Below are positions 1 to 8,111 of a stretch of DNA of 64,000 nucleotides, in pieces (within the stretch, counting starts at the first letter, position 1; every line of letters starts with the position of its first letter). The stretch comes from Mesorhizobium sp. Root102 (GTDB taxonomy: Bacteria; Pseudomonadota; Alphaproteobacteria; Rhizobiales; Rhizobiaceae). The stretch spans positions 228,565 to 292,564 of the forward strand of contig NZ_LMCP01000046.1 in the NCBI RefSeq assembly GCF_001425625.1, read 5' to 3'. The position numbers were made by a program, and so were the translations under genes. The notes under the pieces were generated by a model. The model did no database searches. It saw nothing but the letters and a program-made list of their open reading frames with translations, and had not been told where the DNA came from.

Positions 1-1
1 G

Positions 2-1729
2 CATCTGTTCTCGCAGTCGCGCGGCAAGGTCGCCTTCAACGACGAGACCAAGCGCTTCGTGCCGGGCACTTATGCGCAAGACTGCGTCTCGGTCGGCGCC
101 TGCAACGGCACCGACGGGCTGTCTGCGACGGTGGACGAGGCCTATGCCGCGGGCGCCAAGGCGGCCAAGGATGCGGGTGCCAAAATCGCCAAGGGCACAA
201 AGCCGAAGGTCGATGCGTCGGAGAGTTGGTCGCGCGGCATGCTGGGTGCGGCTCCCGGCGCCGGGCCGGACACGACGGTGAAAGCTTTCGTCGACTTCCA
301 GAACGACGTCACCGCCAAGGACATCCGCCAGGCGGTGCACGAGGGCATGCGCTCGATCGAGCACGTCAAGCGCTTCACCACCAACGGCATGGCGACCGAC
401 CAGGGCAAGACCTCCAACATGCACGGCCTGGCAATTGCCGCCGAGACGCTGGGCAAACCGATCCCGGAAGTTGGCCTGACCACGTTCCGGGCGCCCTATA
501 CGCCGGTGACCTTCGGCGCGATCGTCAGCCATGCGCGCGGTCCGCTGTTCGACCCGACACGCAGCACCGCGATCCATCCCTGGGCCGAGGCGCAAGGGGC
601 TGTTTTCGAGGATGTCGGCCAGTGGAAGCGCGCCTGGTATTTCCCAAAGGCTGGCGAGGATATGCATGCCGCGGTAGACCGCGAATGCGTCGCGGTGCGC
701 AAGACGGCGGGTCTGTTCGATGCCTCGACGCTGGGCAAGATCGAGGTGGTCGGGCCGGACGCGGCAAAATTCATGGAGCTGCTCTACACCAATCCGTGGG
801 AGAAGCTGGAGCCCGGCCGCTGCCGCTACGGCATCATGCTGCGCGAAGATGGTTTCATCTATGATGACGGCGTCGTCGGCAGGCTGGCGCCGGACCGTTT
901 CCATGTGACGACGACGACCGGGGGCGCGCCGCGCGTCATGAACCATATGGAGGATTATCTTCAGACCGAGTTCCCGCATCTCAATGTCTGGCTGACCTCG
1001 ATCACCGAGCAGTGGGCGGTCATTGCAGTGCAGGGGCCGAAGTCGCGCGACATCATCGCGCCGCTGGTCGAAGGCATCGACATGTCCGACGAGGCGCTGC
1101 CGCATATGTCGGTGCGCGAAGGCAGGATCTGCGGCGTGCCGACGCGGCTGTTCCGCATGTCGTTCACCGGCGAGCGCGGCTTCGAGGTCAATGTGCCGGT
1201 CGACTATGGCCAGGCCGTCTGGGAAGCGCTGTGGGCTGAAGGGCAGAAGCACGGTGCGGCCGCCTACGGCACCGAGGCCATGCACGTGCTGCGCGCCGAA
1301 AAGGGCTACATCATCGTCGGCCAGGACACGGACGGCACGGTGACGCCGAACGATGCTGGGCTCGACTGGGCGGTCGGCAAGAAGAAACCCGATTTCGTAG
1401 GCATCCGTGGCATGGCCCGGCCGGATCTGGTCGCCAAGGGCCGCAAGCAACTGGTCGGCCTCAAGACCAGGGACCCCAAGGTGGTGCTGGAAGAAGGCGC
1501 GCAGATCGTCGAGGACCCGAAGCAGGCGATCCCGATGAAGATGATCGGCCATGTCACCTCGAGCTACTGGTCGGAAAATTGCGGCCGCTCGATCGCTCTG
1601 GCGCTGGTCGCCGGCGGCCGCGACCGCATGGGCGACACGCTCTACGTGCCGATGCCGAATGGAGTGATCGAGGTGGAGGTTACCGGCATGGTGTTCTTCG
1701 ACGAAAGGGGAGGGCGCCTCAATGGCTAA
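2..1729 (+). CDS. soxA: Sarcosine oxidase alpha subunit, C-terminal part (5' end outside window)
   Basis: The reading frame is open from base 2, so the gene enters from upstream and only its last 575 residues are seen. The alpha subunit of heterotetrameric sarcosine oxidase oxidatively demethylates sarcosine to glycine and passes the one-carbon unit to tetrahydrofolate. The visible part contains the end of the FAD/NAD region (SRGKVAFNDETKRFVPGTYA) and then a long GcvT/aminomethyltransferase-like domain, including YGTEAMHVLRAEKGY and the PNDAGLDWAVGKKKPDF stretch. A GTG at 59 lies inside the frame and is not a start. The stop overlaps the soxG start by 8 bp, so the two are translationally coupled. 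The usual order is soxBDAG; the soxB and soxD genes would lie upstream of the window. Confidence is high because of the gamma-subunit neighbour. Confidence 0.93.
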   Translation, partial: HLFSQSRGKVAFNDETKRFVPGTYAQDCVSVGACNGTDGLSATVDEAYAAGAKAAKDAGAKIAKGTKPKVDASESWSRGMLGAAPGAGPDTTVKAFVDFQNDVTAKDIRQAVHEGMRSIEHVKRFTTNGMATDQGKTSNMHGLAIAAETLGKPIPEVGLTTFRAPYTPVTFGAIVSHARGPLFDPTRSTAIHPWAEAQGAVFEDVGQWKRAWYFPKAGEDMHAAVDRECVAVRKTAGLFDASTLGKIEVVGPDAAKFMELLYTNPWEKLEPGRCRYGIMLREDGFIYDDGVVGRLAPDRFHVTTTTGGAPRVMNHMEDYLQTEFPHLNVWLTSITEQWAVIAVQGPKSRDIIAPLVEGIDMSDEALPHMSVREGRICGVPTRLFRMSFTGERGFEVNVPVDYGQAVWEALWAEGQKHGAAAYGTEAMHVLRAEKGYIIVGQDTDGTVTPNDAGLDWAVGKKKPDFVGIRGMARPDLVAKGRKQLVGLKTRDPKVVLEEGAQIVEDPKQAIPMKMIGHVTSSYWSENCGRSIALALVAGGRDRMGDTLYVPMPNGVIEVEVTGMVFFDERGGRLNG

Positions 1730-2306
1730 GGCCGCTGCAAGCAAGACGGCTCCGGCTGCATCGCCTTCGGTCGAGCGCCGTCCGGCGCTGGCTGGACGCA
1801 GCACCGCCGCGACCGGCGTGAAGGTCGAGGTATTGCCGTCGGCCGAGCGCATTTCATTACGTGCGCCGGAGGCTTCGGTCGCGGCGCTTTCGAAGGCGCT
1901 CGGCGTGACGTTGCCAAAAAAGCCGAAGACATCCGCCTCGAAGGGCAAACGTACCGCTTTGTGGCTCGGCCCCGACGAATGGCTTGTTATCGACGAGGCC
2001 GGTAATGATCCGCTCGCCGATTGTGCCGGGGTTGCCGCGTTGCATTCGGCGGTCGGCATCTCGCATCGCAACATCGCGATTGCCGTGACGGGCGCGGGCG
2101 CAGCGGCGACGATCAATGCGGGCTGCCCGCAGGACCTGTCGCTCGACGCCTTTCCGGTGGGAGCAGCGTCGCGCACCATCCTGGGCAAGGCGGAGATCGT
2201 GGTGTTGCGCACGGCAGTGGACGCCTTCCGGGTTGAATGCTGGCGTTCCTTCTCGGACTATGTTTTTACTTTCCTGTCCGAGGGATCGCGGGACGCGGCG
2301 GTCTGA
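1722..2306 (+). CDS. soxG: Sarcosine oxidase gamma subunit
   Basis: A 194-residue protein starting inside the last codons of soxA (ATGGCTAA overlap). The family is the small gamma subunit that completes the sarcosine oxidase heterotetramer, a cytoplasmic enzyme of glycine-betaine/sarcosine catabolism. Features that fit are an LGPDEWLVID segment, the SHRN motif near the middle and a C-terminal ECWRSFSDYVFTFL stretch, all typical of SoxG. The first 35 residues are Ala/Lys rich and probably disordered. The gene closes the sox operon; no strong terminator follows it. Confidence 0.88.
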   Translation: MAKAAASKTAPAASPSVERRPALAGRSTAATGVKVEVLPSAERISLRAPEASVAALSKALGVTLPKKPKTSASKGKRTALWLGPDEWLVIDEAGNDPLADCAGVAALHSAVGISHRNIAIAVTGAGAAATINAGCPQDLSLDAFPVGAASRTILGKAEIVVLRTAVDAFRVECWRSFSDYVFTFLSEGSRDAAV

Positions 2307-2365
2307 ACTCGGAACGTTCTGCAGGGCACGCTCGTTCTGCATCCGCACGCCGAGGGAGAATGCCG

Positions 2366-2596
2366 ATGCCGTCGAATTCCGCGCCCAAGTCGCCGGTCAA
2401 AAAGACATCGGCCGTCCGTTCGCTCGAACATGAGCGGCACGGAGCGCCGAGCGCCGAAGAGGAACTCGAGGAGGGGCTGGAAGATACGTTCCCGGCCAGC
2501 GATCCGATATCCATCACCGGCACGTCCATTTCCGGCGCGCCCGCGAAACCGGGCAAGGCCAAGACCGTGCCGGGGCGCAAGAAGCGCAAGACGTAG
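2366..2596 (+). CDS. Small highly charged conserved protein of unknown function
   Basis: A 76-residue reading frame from the ATG at 2366 (an alternative ATG lies at 2360). AGGGAGA at 2353-2359 is better spaced for 2366. The protein has a basic, proline-rich N-terminus, an acidic core EEELEEGLEDTFPASDP and a very basic tail ending KKRKT. I recognise the acidic TFPASDP core as a type common in short rhizobial proteins but know no function. It lies 59 bp behind soxG and may be transcribed with it. The codon use matches the neighbours. Confidence 0.7.
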   Translation: MPSNSAPKSPVKKTSAVRSLEHERHGAPSAEEELEEGLEDTFPASDPISITGTSISGAPAKPGKAKTVPGRKKRKT

Positions 2597-2672
2597 TTTC
2601 CATCGGGCCAGACGGCATCGGACCTTCTCAATCCCATTGGACATGCTATTTAAAGCGCTTTGGGAGATGAAA

Positions 2673-3458
2673 ATGCCGACAAAAGCGATCGTTTGGGGCG
2701 AGAATGTCCACGAGCAGACCAATGCCGCCGTGCGCGACCTCTATCCTTTGGGCATGCATGGCACCATTGCCGCTGCGCTCAACCAGGACAAGGGCATCGA
2801 GGCGACCACCGCCACCTTGCAGGAGCCTGAGCACGGCTTGAGCGAGAAGCGCCTGGCGGCCACCGACGTGCTTTTGTGGTGGGGCCACGCGGCACATGGC
2901 GAGGTCAAGGACGAGATCGTCGAACGGGTGCAGAAGCGGGTGTGGGAAGGCATGGGCCTGATCGTGCTCCATTCCGGCCACTATTCGAAGATTTTCAAGC
3001 GGCTGATGGGCACGCCTTGTTCGCTGAAATGGCGCGAGGCGGGGGAGCGCGAGCGCGTCTGGGCGATCAACCGCGGCCACCCGATCGCGCAAGGCATCGG
3101 CGAGTGCCTGGAGATCGGCGAGACCGAAATGTATGGCGAGCCCTTCGCCGTGCCGGAGCCGCTCGAGACGGTGTTCGTCTCCTGGTACGAGGGCGGTGAG
3201 GTGTTCCGGTCAGGGCTAACCTATCAGCGCGGGGCCGGCAGGATCTTCTACTTCTCACCCGGCCACGAGACCTATCCGATCTATCACAATGAGGACGTGC
3301 AGCAGGTGCTGCGCAACGCCGTGCACTGGGCGCACAACCCGGCACCGGCCTGGTCCGGTATCACCAACGCGCCGAATGTGCCGACGGATGCAGCCAGGGA
3401 GAAGATCGTCCAGAAGGGGCTGCGCCTGCATGCTGATGGCGATAAGGGCCTGAGTTAA
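2673..3458 (+). CDS. ThuA-like protein (trehalose utilisation / glutamine-amidotransferase fold)
   Basis: A 261-residue protein. I chose the ATG at 2673 because GGGAG at 2662-2666 sits six bases before it; ATGs at 2643 and 2667 are also in frame. Its start, KAIVWGENVHEQ, and the later LLWWGHAAHGEV, GLIVLHSGHYSKIFK and FYFSPGHETYP stretches fit the ThuA family, a class-I-amidotransferase-like fold used in rhizobial trehalose, maltitol and related disaccharide use. The next gene is a Gfo/Idh/MocA dehydrogenase, the usual partner of ThuA, but here it is broken. The ThuA frame itself is intact. The exact substrate cannot be told from sequence. Confidence 0.85.
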   Translation: MPTKAIVWGENVHEQTNAAVRDLYPLGMHGTIAAALNQDKGIEATTATLQEPEHGLSEKRLAATDVLLWWGHAAHGEVKDEIVERVQKRVWEGMGLIVLHSGHYSKIFKRLMGTPCSLKWREAGERERVWAINRGHPIAQGIGECLEIGETEMYGEPFAVPEPLETVFVSWYEGGEVFRSGLTYQRGAGRIFYFSPGHETYPIYHNEDVQQVLRNAVHWAHNPAPAWSGITNAPNVPTDAAREKIVQKGLRLHADGDKGLS

Positions 3459-3531
3459 ATCGGGGCCCGAGTTGATCGGAACTTGAGTCGATTTGGGGGC
3501 TAAGTTGATTGGGGGCTTGAGTTGATGCATC
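3448..3531 (+). repeat. Degenerate short tandem repeat between thuA-like gene and pseudogene
   Basis: About five imperfect units of 15-19 bp built on (C/T)GAGTTGAT(C/T)GGGGG. The first unit holds the stop codon of the ThuA-like gene and the last overlaps the start of the following pseudogene. The repeats are imperfect, so this is an old or slippage-prone tract. Confidence 0.55.
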
Positions 3532-4569
3532 GCATTCTTCTGCTCGGCACCGGCGGTATCGCCGGGCATCATGTCGAGGAGTTTGCCAAGATTCCAGAAT
3601 GCAGCATCGTCGCCTGTGTCGATTAGGTGCCCGGCCGTGCGGCGGCGTTCGCCGCCGCCAGCAAGATCGGCGGTTTCTTCGAGAGCCTGGAAGCGGCGAT
3701 CGCCTGGGATGAGTTCGATGCCGCCATCAACGCGACGCCGGATGGTGCGCATATGACAACGCTGGCGCTGCTTGCCCAGGGAAAGCATGTGTTTTGCGAA
3801 AAGCCGTTGGCGCCGAACCACGCCGACGCGCTTGCCATGACGCAAGCGGCCGAGGCAGCCGGGGTGGTCAACATGGTCAACCTGACCTATCGCAACTCAC
3901 CGGCGATCCACGAGGCACGGCGCATGGTTCAGGCCGACGAGATCGGCGAACTGCGCCACGTCGAGGCGAGCTACCGGCAGAGCTGGCTGGTCAGCAAATC
4001 ATGGGGCGACTGGCGGGTCGAGGACAAATGGTTATGGCGCTTGTCGAGCCGGCATGGCTCGACCGGCGTGCTTGGCGATGTCGGCATTCATATCCTGGAC
4101 TTCGCCACCTATGGCGCCGATCAGGATATCGTCAACCTGCATGCCGACCTGGTGACGTTTCCGAAGGCCGAAGGCGATCGCATCGGCGACTATGTGCTGG
4201 ATGCCAATGACAGCGTTGCAATGACGGCGCGGCTCAATTCCGGCGGCTCGCCACGATCGTGGCGAGCCGCTACATGATCGGCCACGCCAACGAACTGTCG
4301 CTGGCCCTGCACGGCACCAAGGCGCCATCAAGGTCGAGACCGACGGCAAGGTATCGAACCTGTCCGCCTGCCTTGGTGGGGATGTCGATCTTCAGCGCTG
4401 GCAGACGCTGCCGCTGCCCAGTGTCAAGCGCAATGCCCGGTGCTTTGCCGATGCGTTGGATTCAGGCCGGAACGGCGATCCCTCGTTCCGGCGCGCCGCC
4501 GACACGCAGAAGCTGATCGACGCCGCCTTTGAGAGTTCAGCGGCGAAGCTGCCGATCTCGGTCGGCTAA
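3525..4569 (+). pseudogene. Gfo/Idh/MocA-family oxidoreductase, inactivated (stop codon plus two frameshifts)
   Basis: Translation from ATG 3525 gives a normal Rossmann start (MHRILLLGTGGIAGHH) and reaches an in-frame TAG at 3624-3626, after which the same frame continues with family motifs such as FCEKPLAPNHADALAM (the conserved E-K-P). The frame then slips by one base near 4247-4257, where SRYMIGHANELSLALHGTK continues in a second frame, and again near 4318-4322, where a third frame runs to the TAA at 4567-4569. Each slip is explained by loss of one base. Three independent lesions make a real pseudogene more likely than sequencing error. It would have been the NAD(P)-dependent sugar dehydrogenase partner of the upstream ThuA-like protein. 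Confidence 0.88.
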
Positions 4570-4610
4570 AACTGGCCGGCTTGTGCCGGCCTGACGTGAT
4601 TCTGCAGATA

Positions 4611-4859
4611 TCAGAACGAGCTTGGCACCATCCACGGGTCGATGCTGATGCCGAGGCGCGGCCCCTTGCCTTGAGCGGTGTTTTCCGTGGCGCCCTTCTT
4701 CTCAACCGAACCGGTCGACGCGCAATCGAGCTTCACGTTGGTCTTGGTGTCGACGCAGGCCGCGACCGTCGCATGCTTGACCGGGTGCGTGGTGTTGGCT
4801 GCGAAGGCCGAGCCCGAAAGCGCCAGCACTGCGGCGGCGGTGAGAAGGGTCTTTTTCAT
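4611..4859 (-). CDS. Small exported protein of unknown function
   Basis: An 82-residue protein with a clear Sec signal peptide (MKKTLLTAAAVLALSGSAFA, cleavage expected after AFA), giving a mature part of about 62 residues with two cysteines (AACVDTKT and LDCAST). It resembles the many short secreted proteins of Mesorhizobium in its leader, but I cannot place the mature part in a family. Its upstream region carries palindromes containing CGTAC and an 11-bp word also found before the TetR gene, so it is a likely TetR target. Confidence 0.75.
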   Translation of the reverse strand: MKKTLLTAAAVLALSGSAFAANTTHPVKHATVAACVDTKTNVKLDCASTGSVEKKGATENTAQGKGPRLGISIDPWMVPSSF

Positions 4860-4892
4860 TGTCAGTCTCCGTTTTCGACGGGTGAATTTCTC

Positions 4893-4923
4893 TCGTACAT
4901 GTACGATACGCCGTACAGATACG
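4893..4923. promoter_or_regulatory. Candidate TetR operator 1 (palindrome plus shared 11-mer)
   Basis: TCGTACATGTACGA (4893-4906) is a perfect 14-bp palindrome. It abuts ATACGCCGTAC (4906-4916), which is repeated exactly at 5729-5739 in front of the TetR gene. The position is 34-64 bp upstream of the small exported protein start. Confidence 0.55.
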
Positions 4924-4951
4924 TCCGTCGAGCGCTAAGTTCAAGTCAAAG

Positions 4952-4965
4952 CCGTACGCGTACGG
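4952..4965. promoter_or_regulatory. Candidate TetR operator 2 (CCGTACGCGTACGG)
   Basis: A perfect 14-bp palindrome between the exported-protein gene and the end of the TetR gene. It contains the same CCGTAC half-site as the other two sites. Confidence 0.5.
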
Positions 4966-5043
4966 TAAATTCTTTGTTAACCAAGAAATTCGCCCCGCTT
5001 TGGCTGGGGTAGAGAGAAAACATGGAAACGAAGGGACCGGCGT

Positions 5044-5688
5044 TCAGCAGTTGACCGGGGTCTCGGTCAGCGGCGGCACGTTTTGCGTGCTGAGCGTGGC
5101 AAGCGTGAAATCGCACATCCGCTTCACGAAGGCCTGCGGATCGCCGAAGGGGTAGAACGGAAAGGTGATGAGCAGCGAGATCGTGCCGTGGCCGACCGCC
5201 CAAAGCATGGTGGCGATGGCGCGCGGATCGCCTTGCAACTTGCCGGCGGCGACGCAGGCCTCGACCCGGCTGATCAGCGCTTTCATAGCCGGGTTGCCCT
5301 CCTCCATGTCCTCGTAGCTTCTGCCTTCCGGCAGCGTGGTCTTTTCAGTCATGAAGACAGTCCGGTATTCGTTGGGATTGCCAAGCCCGAACGCGGCATA
5401 TTCCGTCATCACTGCCTGCAAGGCCTCGATCGGATCGTCGGACGAATGCTCCTCGATGCGTCGGGCAAGCGTCTCGAACGCATCCTCGGCGAGCGCGAAC
5501 AGGATGTCCTGCTTGTCGGCGAAGTAGGAATAGACCGACATCGGGGCATAGCCGACCCGCTTGGCCAGTTTGCGGATGGTCAGGCCCTCATAGCCTTCTT
5601 CCTGGACGAGCTTATGGGCGGCCGCGACCAGCTCGGAGCGCTGTTCTGCCTTTTGTTTCTCGCGGCGTGTCTGGACGCTCGGCGGCAA
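5044..5688 (-). CDS. TetR/AcrR-family transcriptional regulator
   Basis: A 214-residue regulator. An N-terminal helix-turn-helix spans roughly residues 20-65 (LVQEEGYEGLTIRKLAKRVG followed by YAPMSVYSYFADKQDILFAL), the classic TetR DNA-binding pattern. The rest is an all-helical ligand-binding domain with a TetR_C-type pattern (AVGHGTISLLITFPFYPFG). The ligand is unknown. The promoter holds an 11-bp word also present before the small exported protein, suggesting autoregulation and control of that gene. Confidence 0.9.
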   Translation of the reverse strand: MPPSVQTRREKQKAEQRSELVAAAHKLVQEEGYEGLTIRKLAKRVGYAPMSVYSYFADKQDILFALAEDAFETLARRIEEHSSDDPIEALQAVMTEYAAFGLGNPNEYRTVFMTEKTTLPEGRSYEDMEEGNPAMKALISRVEACVAAGKLQGDPRAIATMLWAVGHGTISLLITFPFYPFGDPQAFVKRMCDFTLATLSTQNVPPLTETPVNC

Positions 5689-5727
5689 GATCTCATGCCT
5701 TCGTTGGGTTGGTGCGCGGCTAAATTA

Positions 5728-5747
5728 TATACGCCGTACGAAAACGG
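5728..5747. promoter_or_regulatory. Candidate autoregulatory TetR operator
   Basis: TATACGCCGTACG lies about 40 bp upstream of the TetR start. ATACGCCGTAC (5729-5739) is identical to 4906-4916. Confidence 0.5.
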
Positions 5748-5780
5748 ACAAGGGCGCGGGAAGTTCCCAAACGGCAGGTG

Positions 5781-6556
5781 TCAGATCGCGCCGACGCCGC
5801 CGTCGACGGCCAGCGCATGGCCGGTCATGAAGGAATTGGCGGGGTCGGCGGCAAACAGGATCGCGGTGGCGATTTCGTCGACTTCGGCCACCCGCTTCAT
5901 CGGCACGCCGCGCGTCAACTCGGCCAAGGCCTCCTCTTCCGGCACGCCGGAAACGCGCACGAAGCCGTCCACCATCGCCGTCCTTGTGTGGGCGGGGCAG
6001 ATCGCGTTGATCCGCACACCCTTGGTGTGTATTCGGCCGCCGCCGATTTTGTCAGCCCGACGACGCCATGCTTGGCGGCCGCATAGACCGAAAGTTTTGG
6101 CGCACCGACCAGCCCGGCGACCGAGGCGATGTTGACGATGGCGCCGCCCTTGCCGTTCGCCTTGAACTGCCGTTCCATCTGCGGGATCTGGTGCTTCATG
6201 GCATAGAACAGGCCGAGCAGATCGACCTCCGGGACGCGGCGGGCCTCGCCCGACTCGACCTGCGGCAGACGCACGAAGCTCTGGACGATGCCGGCATTGT
6301 TGACGGCGATATCCAGCCGGCCGAATTTCTCGACCGCCAGCCTGACCAGATCCTCGGACAGGCTTTCGTCCGCTATGTTGCCGGCGAGGATCGCCGTTTC
6401 GACCGGCATCGTGCCTGCAAGATCGACGAGTGCCTTTTCGTCGATGTCCGACAGCACCAGCTTTGCGCCTTCGGCGGCAAAGCCTTTCGCCGCACCCCAG
6501 CCAAGTCCGCCGGCAGCACCCGTGATCAGCACCGTTGCGCCGTCAAAGCGGCCCAT
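5781..6556 (-). pseudogene. Short-chain dehydrogenase/reductase with a frameshift
   Basis: The start at 6556 (MGRFDGATVLITGAAGGLG) gives the Rossmann glycine motif, then NNAGIV and the YAAAKHG catalytic Tyr/Lys motif. Near 6020-6023 the frame breaks after AAAEYTP; the expected continuation (VRINAICPAHTRTAMV to the end LAVDGGVGAI) is in another frame down to 5781. One missing base restores a normal SDR of about 258 residues. The start overlaps the stop of the upstream kinase-like gene (TGATG). It is either a recent pseudogene or a sequence error, and the rest of the gene is well preserved. The likely role is 3-hydroxyacyl-CoA dehydrogenase in the adjoining acyl-CoA operon. Confidence 0.82.
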
Positions 6557-7590
6557 CACGCCTCCTTGTCGATCAGTTTCGCGGCAAGACGCGAAAGCAG
6601 CTTTACCGCTTCGCCATAGGTCCTGGCTTTTTCCGGATTGGAGGCGTTTCCGTCCAGCGCCCGCTTGAAGACGCCCTGGCAGATTGCAGCCAGCCGGAAG
6701 AAGGAAAAGGCGAGGAAGAACGTCCAGTTGCCGATACCGGTGAGTCCGCGCCGCCGGCAGTAGCTGGCGACGTAGTCCTCCTCGGAAGGCAGGCCGAGTG
6801 CGGAACGGTCGACACCGCCCAGGCCGCGAAAACCCGACACGTGCGGCAACCGCCATTGCATGCACTGATAGGCGATATCGGCGAAGGGGTGGCCAAGCGT
6901 CGACAGTTCCCAGTCGAGCACCGCCAGAACCTTTGGCCGGTCCGGCGCGAAGATCAGATTGTCCAGCCGGTAGTCGCCATGCACCAGCGAGACGCGGCCG
7001 TCATCTGCGGGCATATGTGTTTCCAGCCAGGCGATCAGCCGGTCCATGTCGGCGACGGTGCCGGTCTCCGAGGCGCGGTACTGGCTGGTCCAGCGCGCCA
7101 GCTGGCGCTCGAAATAATTGCCCGGCCGGCCGAAATCGCCTAGCCCCACGGCCTCGACATCGACCTCGTGCAGCGCCGCTAGGGTTTCGTTCATGGCATC
7201 GTAGATGGCGGCGCGTTCTTCGTTGCCGTCTGCCTCCGGCAGCGCCGGATCCCAGAAGATGCGGCCGTCGAGGAAATCCATCACGTAGAACATGCGGCCG
7301 ATCGGCGAGGCTTCGTCGGAAAGATGCAGCATCTGCGGCACAGGTACGGAGGTGCCGGCAAGTGCGCCCATCACTTTGAATTCGCGGTCGACCTGATGCG
7401 CCGATTTCAACAACTGCCCCGGCGGTTTGGCGCGCAGCACGTAACGGCCGCTTGCCGCCGTCATGAGATAGGTCGGGTTCGATTGGCCGGATTGGAATTT
7501 TTCGATTGCAGCAAGCCCGGAAAAGCCCGGTATGTTCGCCTCGAGGTAAGGCGCAAGCGCTCCCTGGTCGAGAACGTTCGGATCGCTCAT
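6556..7590 (-). CDS. APH-family phosphotransferase (ACAD10/11 N-domain type)
   Basis: A 344-residue cytoplasmic kinase-like protein of the aminoglycoside-phosphotransferase fold. The Brenner catalytic motif is seen as HGDYRLDNLIF and the metal-binding segment as LDWELSTLGHPFADIAY. This subgroup is fused or linked to acyl-CoA dehydrogenases and is thought to phosphorylate 4-hydroxyacyl-CoA during degradation of hydroxylated acids. Here it lies between a MaoC hydratase and SDR genes and opposite an acyl-CoA dehydrogenase, which supports that role. The start overlaps the MaoC stop by four bases. Confidence 0.87.
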   Translation of the reverse strand: MSDPNVLDQGALAPYLEANIPGFSGLAAIEKFQSGQSNPTYLMTAASGRYVLRAKPPGQLLKSAHQVDREFKVMGALAGTSVPVPQMLHLSDEASPIGRMFYVMDFLDGRIFWDPALPEADGNEERAAIYDAMNETLAALHEVDVEAVGLGDFGRPGNYFERQLARWTSQYRASETGTVADMDRLIAWLETHMPADDGRVSLVHGDYRLDNLIFAPDRPKVLAVLDWELSTLGHPFADIAYQCMQWRLPHVSGFRGLGGVDRSALGLPSEEDYVASYCRRRGLTGIGNWTFFLAFSFFRLAAICQGVFKRALDGNASNPEKARTYGEAVKLLSRLAAKLIDKEA

Positions 7591-8072
7591 GCCGTCTCGG
7601 GCAGGCGCTCGATCAAGGTCAGCGTCAGCCAGCGCGCGGTCAGCGCCGGTTTCTTCGAACCCTCGATCTCGATCGTCACGTCATGCGCCGTCTGCACCCA
7701 ACCCGACGGCCGGACCTTGACGTCGGCCAGCACGAAACGGGTGCGGATGCGCGCGCCGGTCTTCACCGGCGCCAGGAAGCGCAGCGAATCGAAGCCGTGA
7801 TTGACGCCCATCTTGCTGTTTTCCAGCGGCGGCATGGTCTCGAAGGTCATGGCGGACAACAGCGACAACGACAGGAAGCCGTGCGCGATGGTGCCGCCGA
7901 ACGGCGTCTCGCGCATGGCCCGCTCCGGGTCGCAGTGGATGAACTGGTGGTCGTCGGTGGCGTCGGCGAACTGGTCGATCATGCGTTGCGTGACCACCCG
8001 CCACGGCGACACGCCAACCTCCTTGCCAACATTGGCCAGAAGCACATCGAGACTGATCGGTTCCACGCTCAT
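7587..8072 (-). CDS. MaoC-like (R)-specific enoyl-CoA hydratase
   Basis: A 161-residue single hot-dog-fold protein. The hydratase-2 signature is visible as FADATDDHQFIHCDPERA with the following GGTIAHGFLSLSLLS, giving the Asp/His catalytic pair. It would hydrate trans-2-enoyl-CoA to a 3-hydroxyacyl-CoA. GGAGG lies immediately before the start. It sits between an SDR and the APH-like kinase, overlapping the latter by 4 bp. Confidence 0.9.
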   Translation of the reverse strand: MSVEPISLDVLLANVGKEVGVSPWRVVTQRMIDQFADATDDHQFIHCDPERAMRETPFGGTIAHGFLSLSLLSAMTFETMPPLENSKMGVNHGFDSLRFLAPVKTGARIRTRFVLADVKVRPSGWVQTAHDVTIEIEGSKKPALTARWLTLTLIERLPETA

Positions 8073-8111
8073 GTCCTCCAGTTCACCTCCGGCTTCTGTG
8101 GCCGGAAAATG

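Noticed and set aside
226..864. Several long overlapping frames inside soxA
   Set aside because: High GC makes long shadow frames. The soxA frame alone has family motifs.
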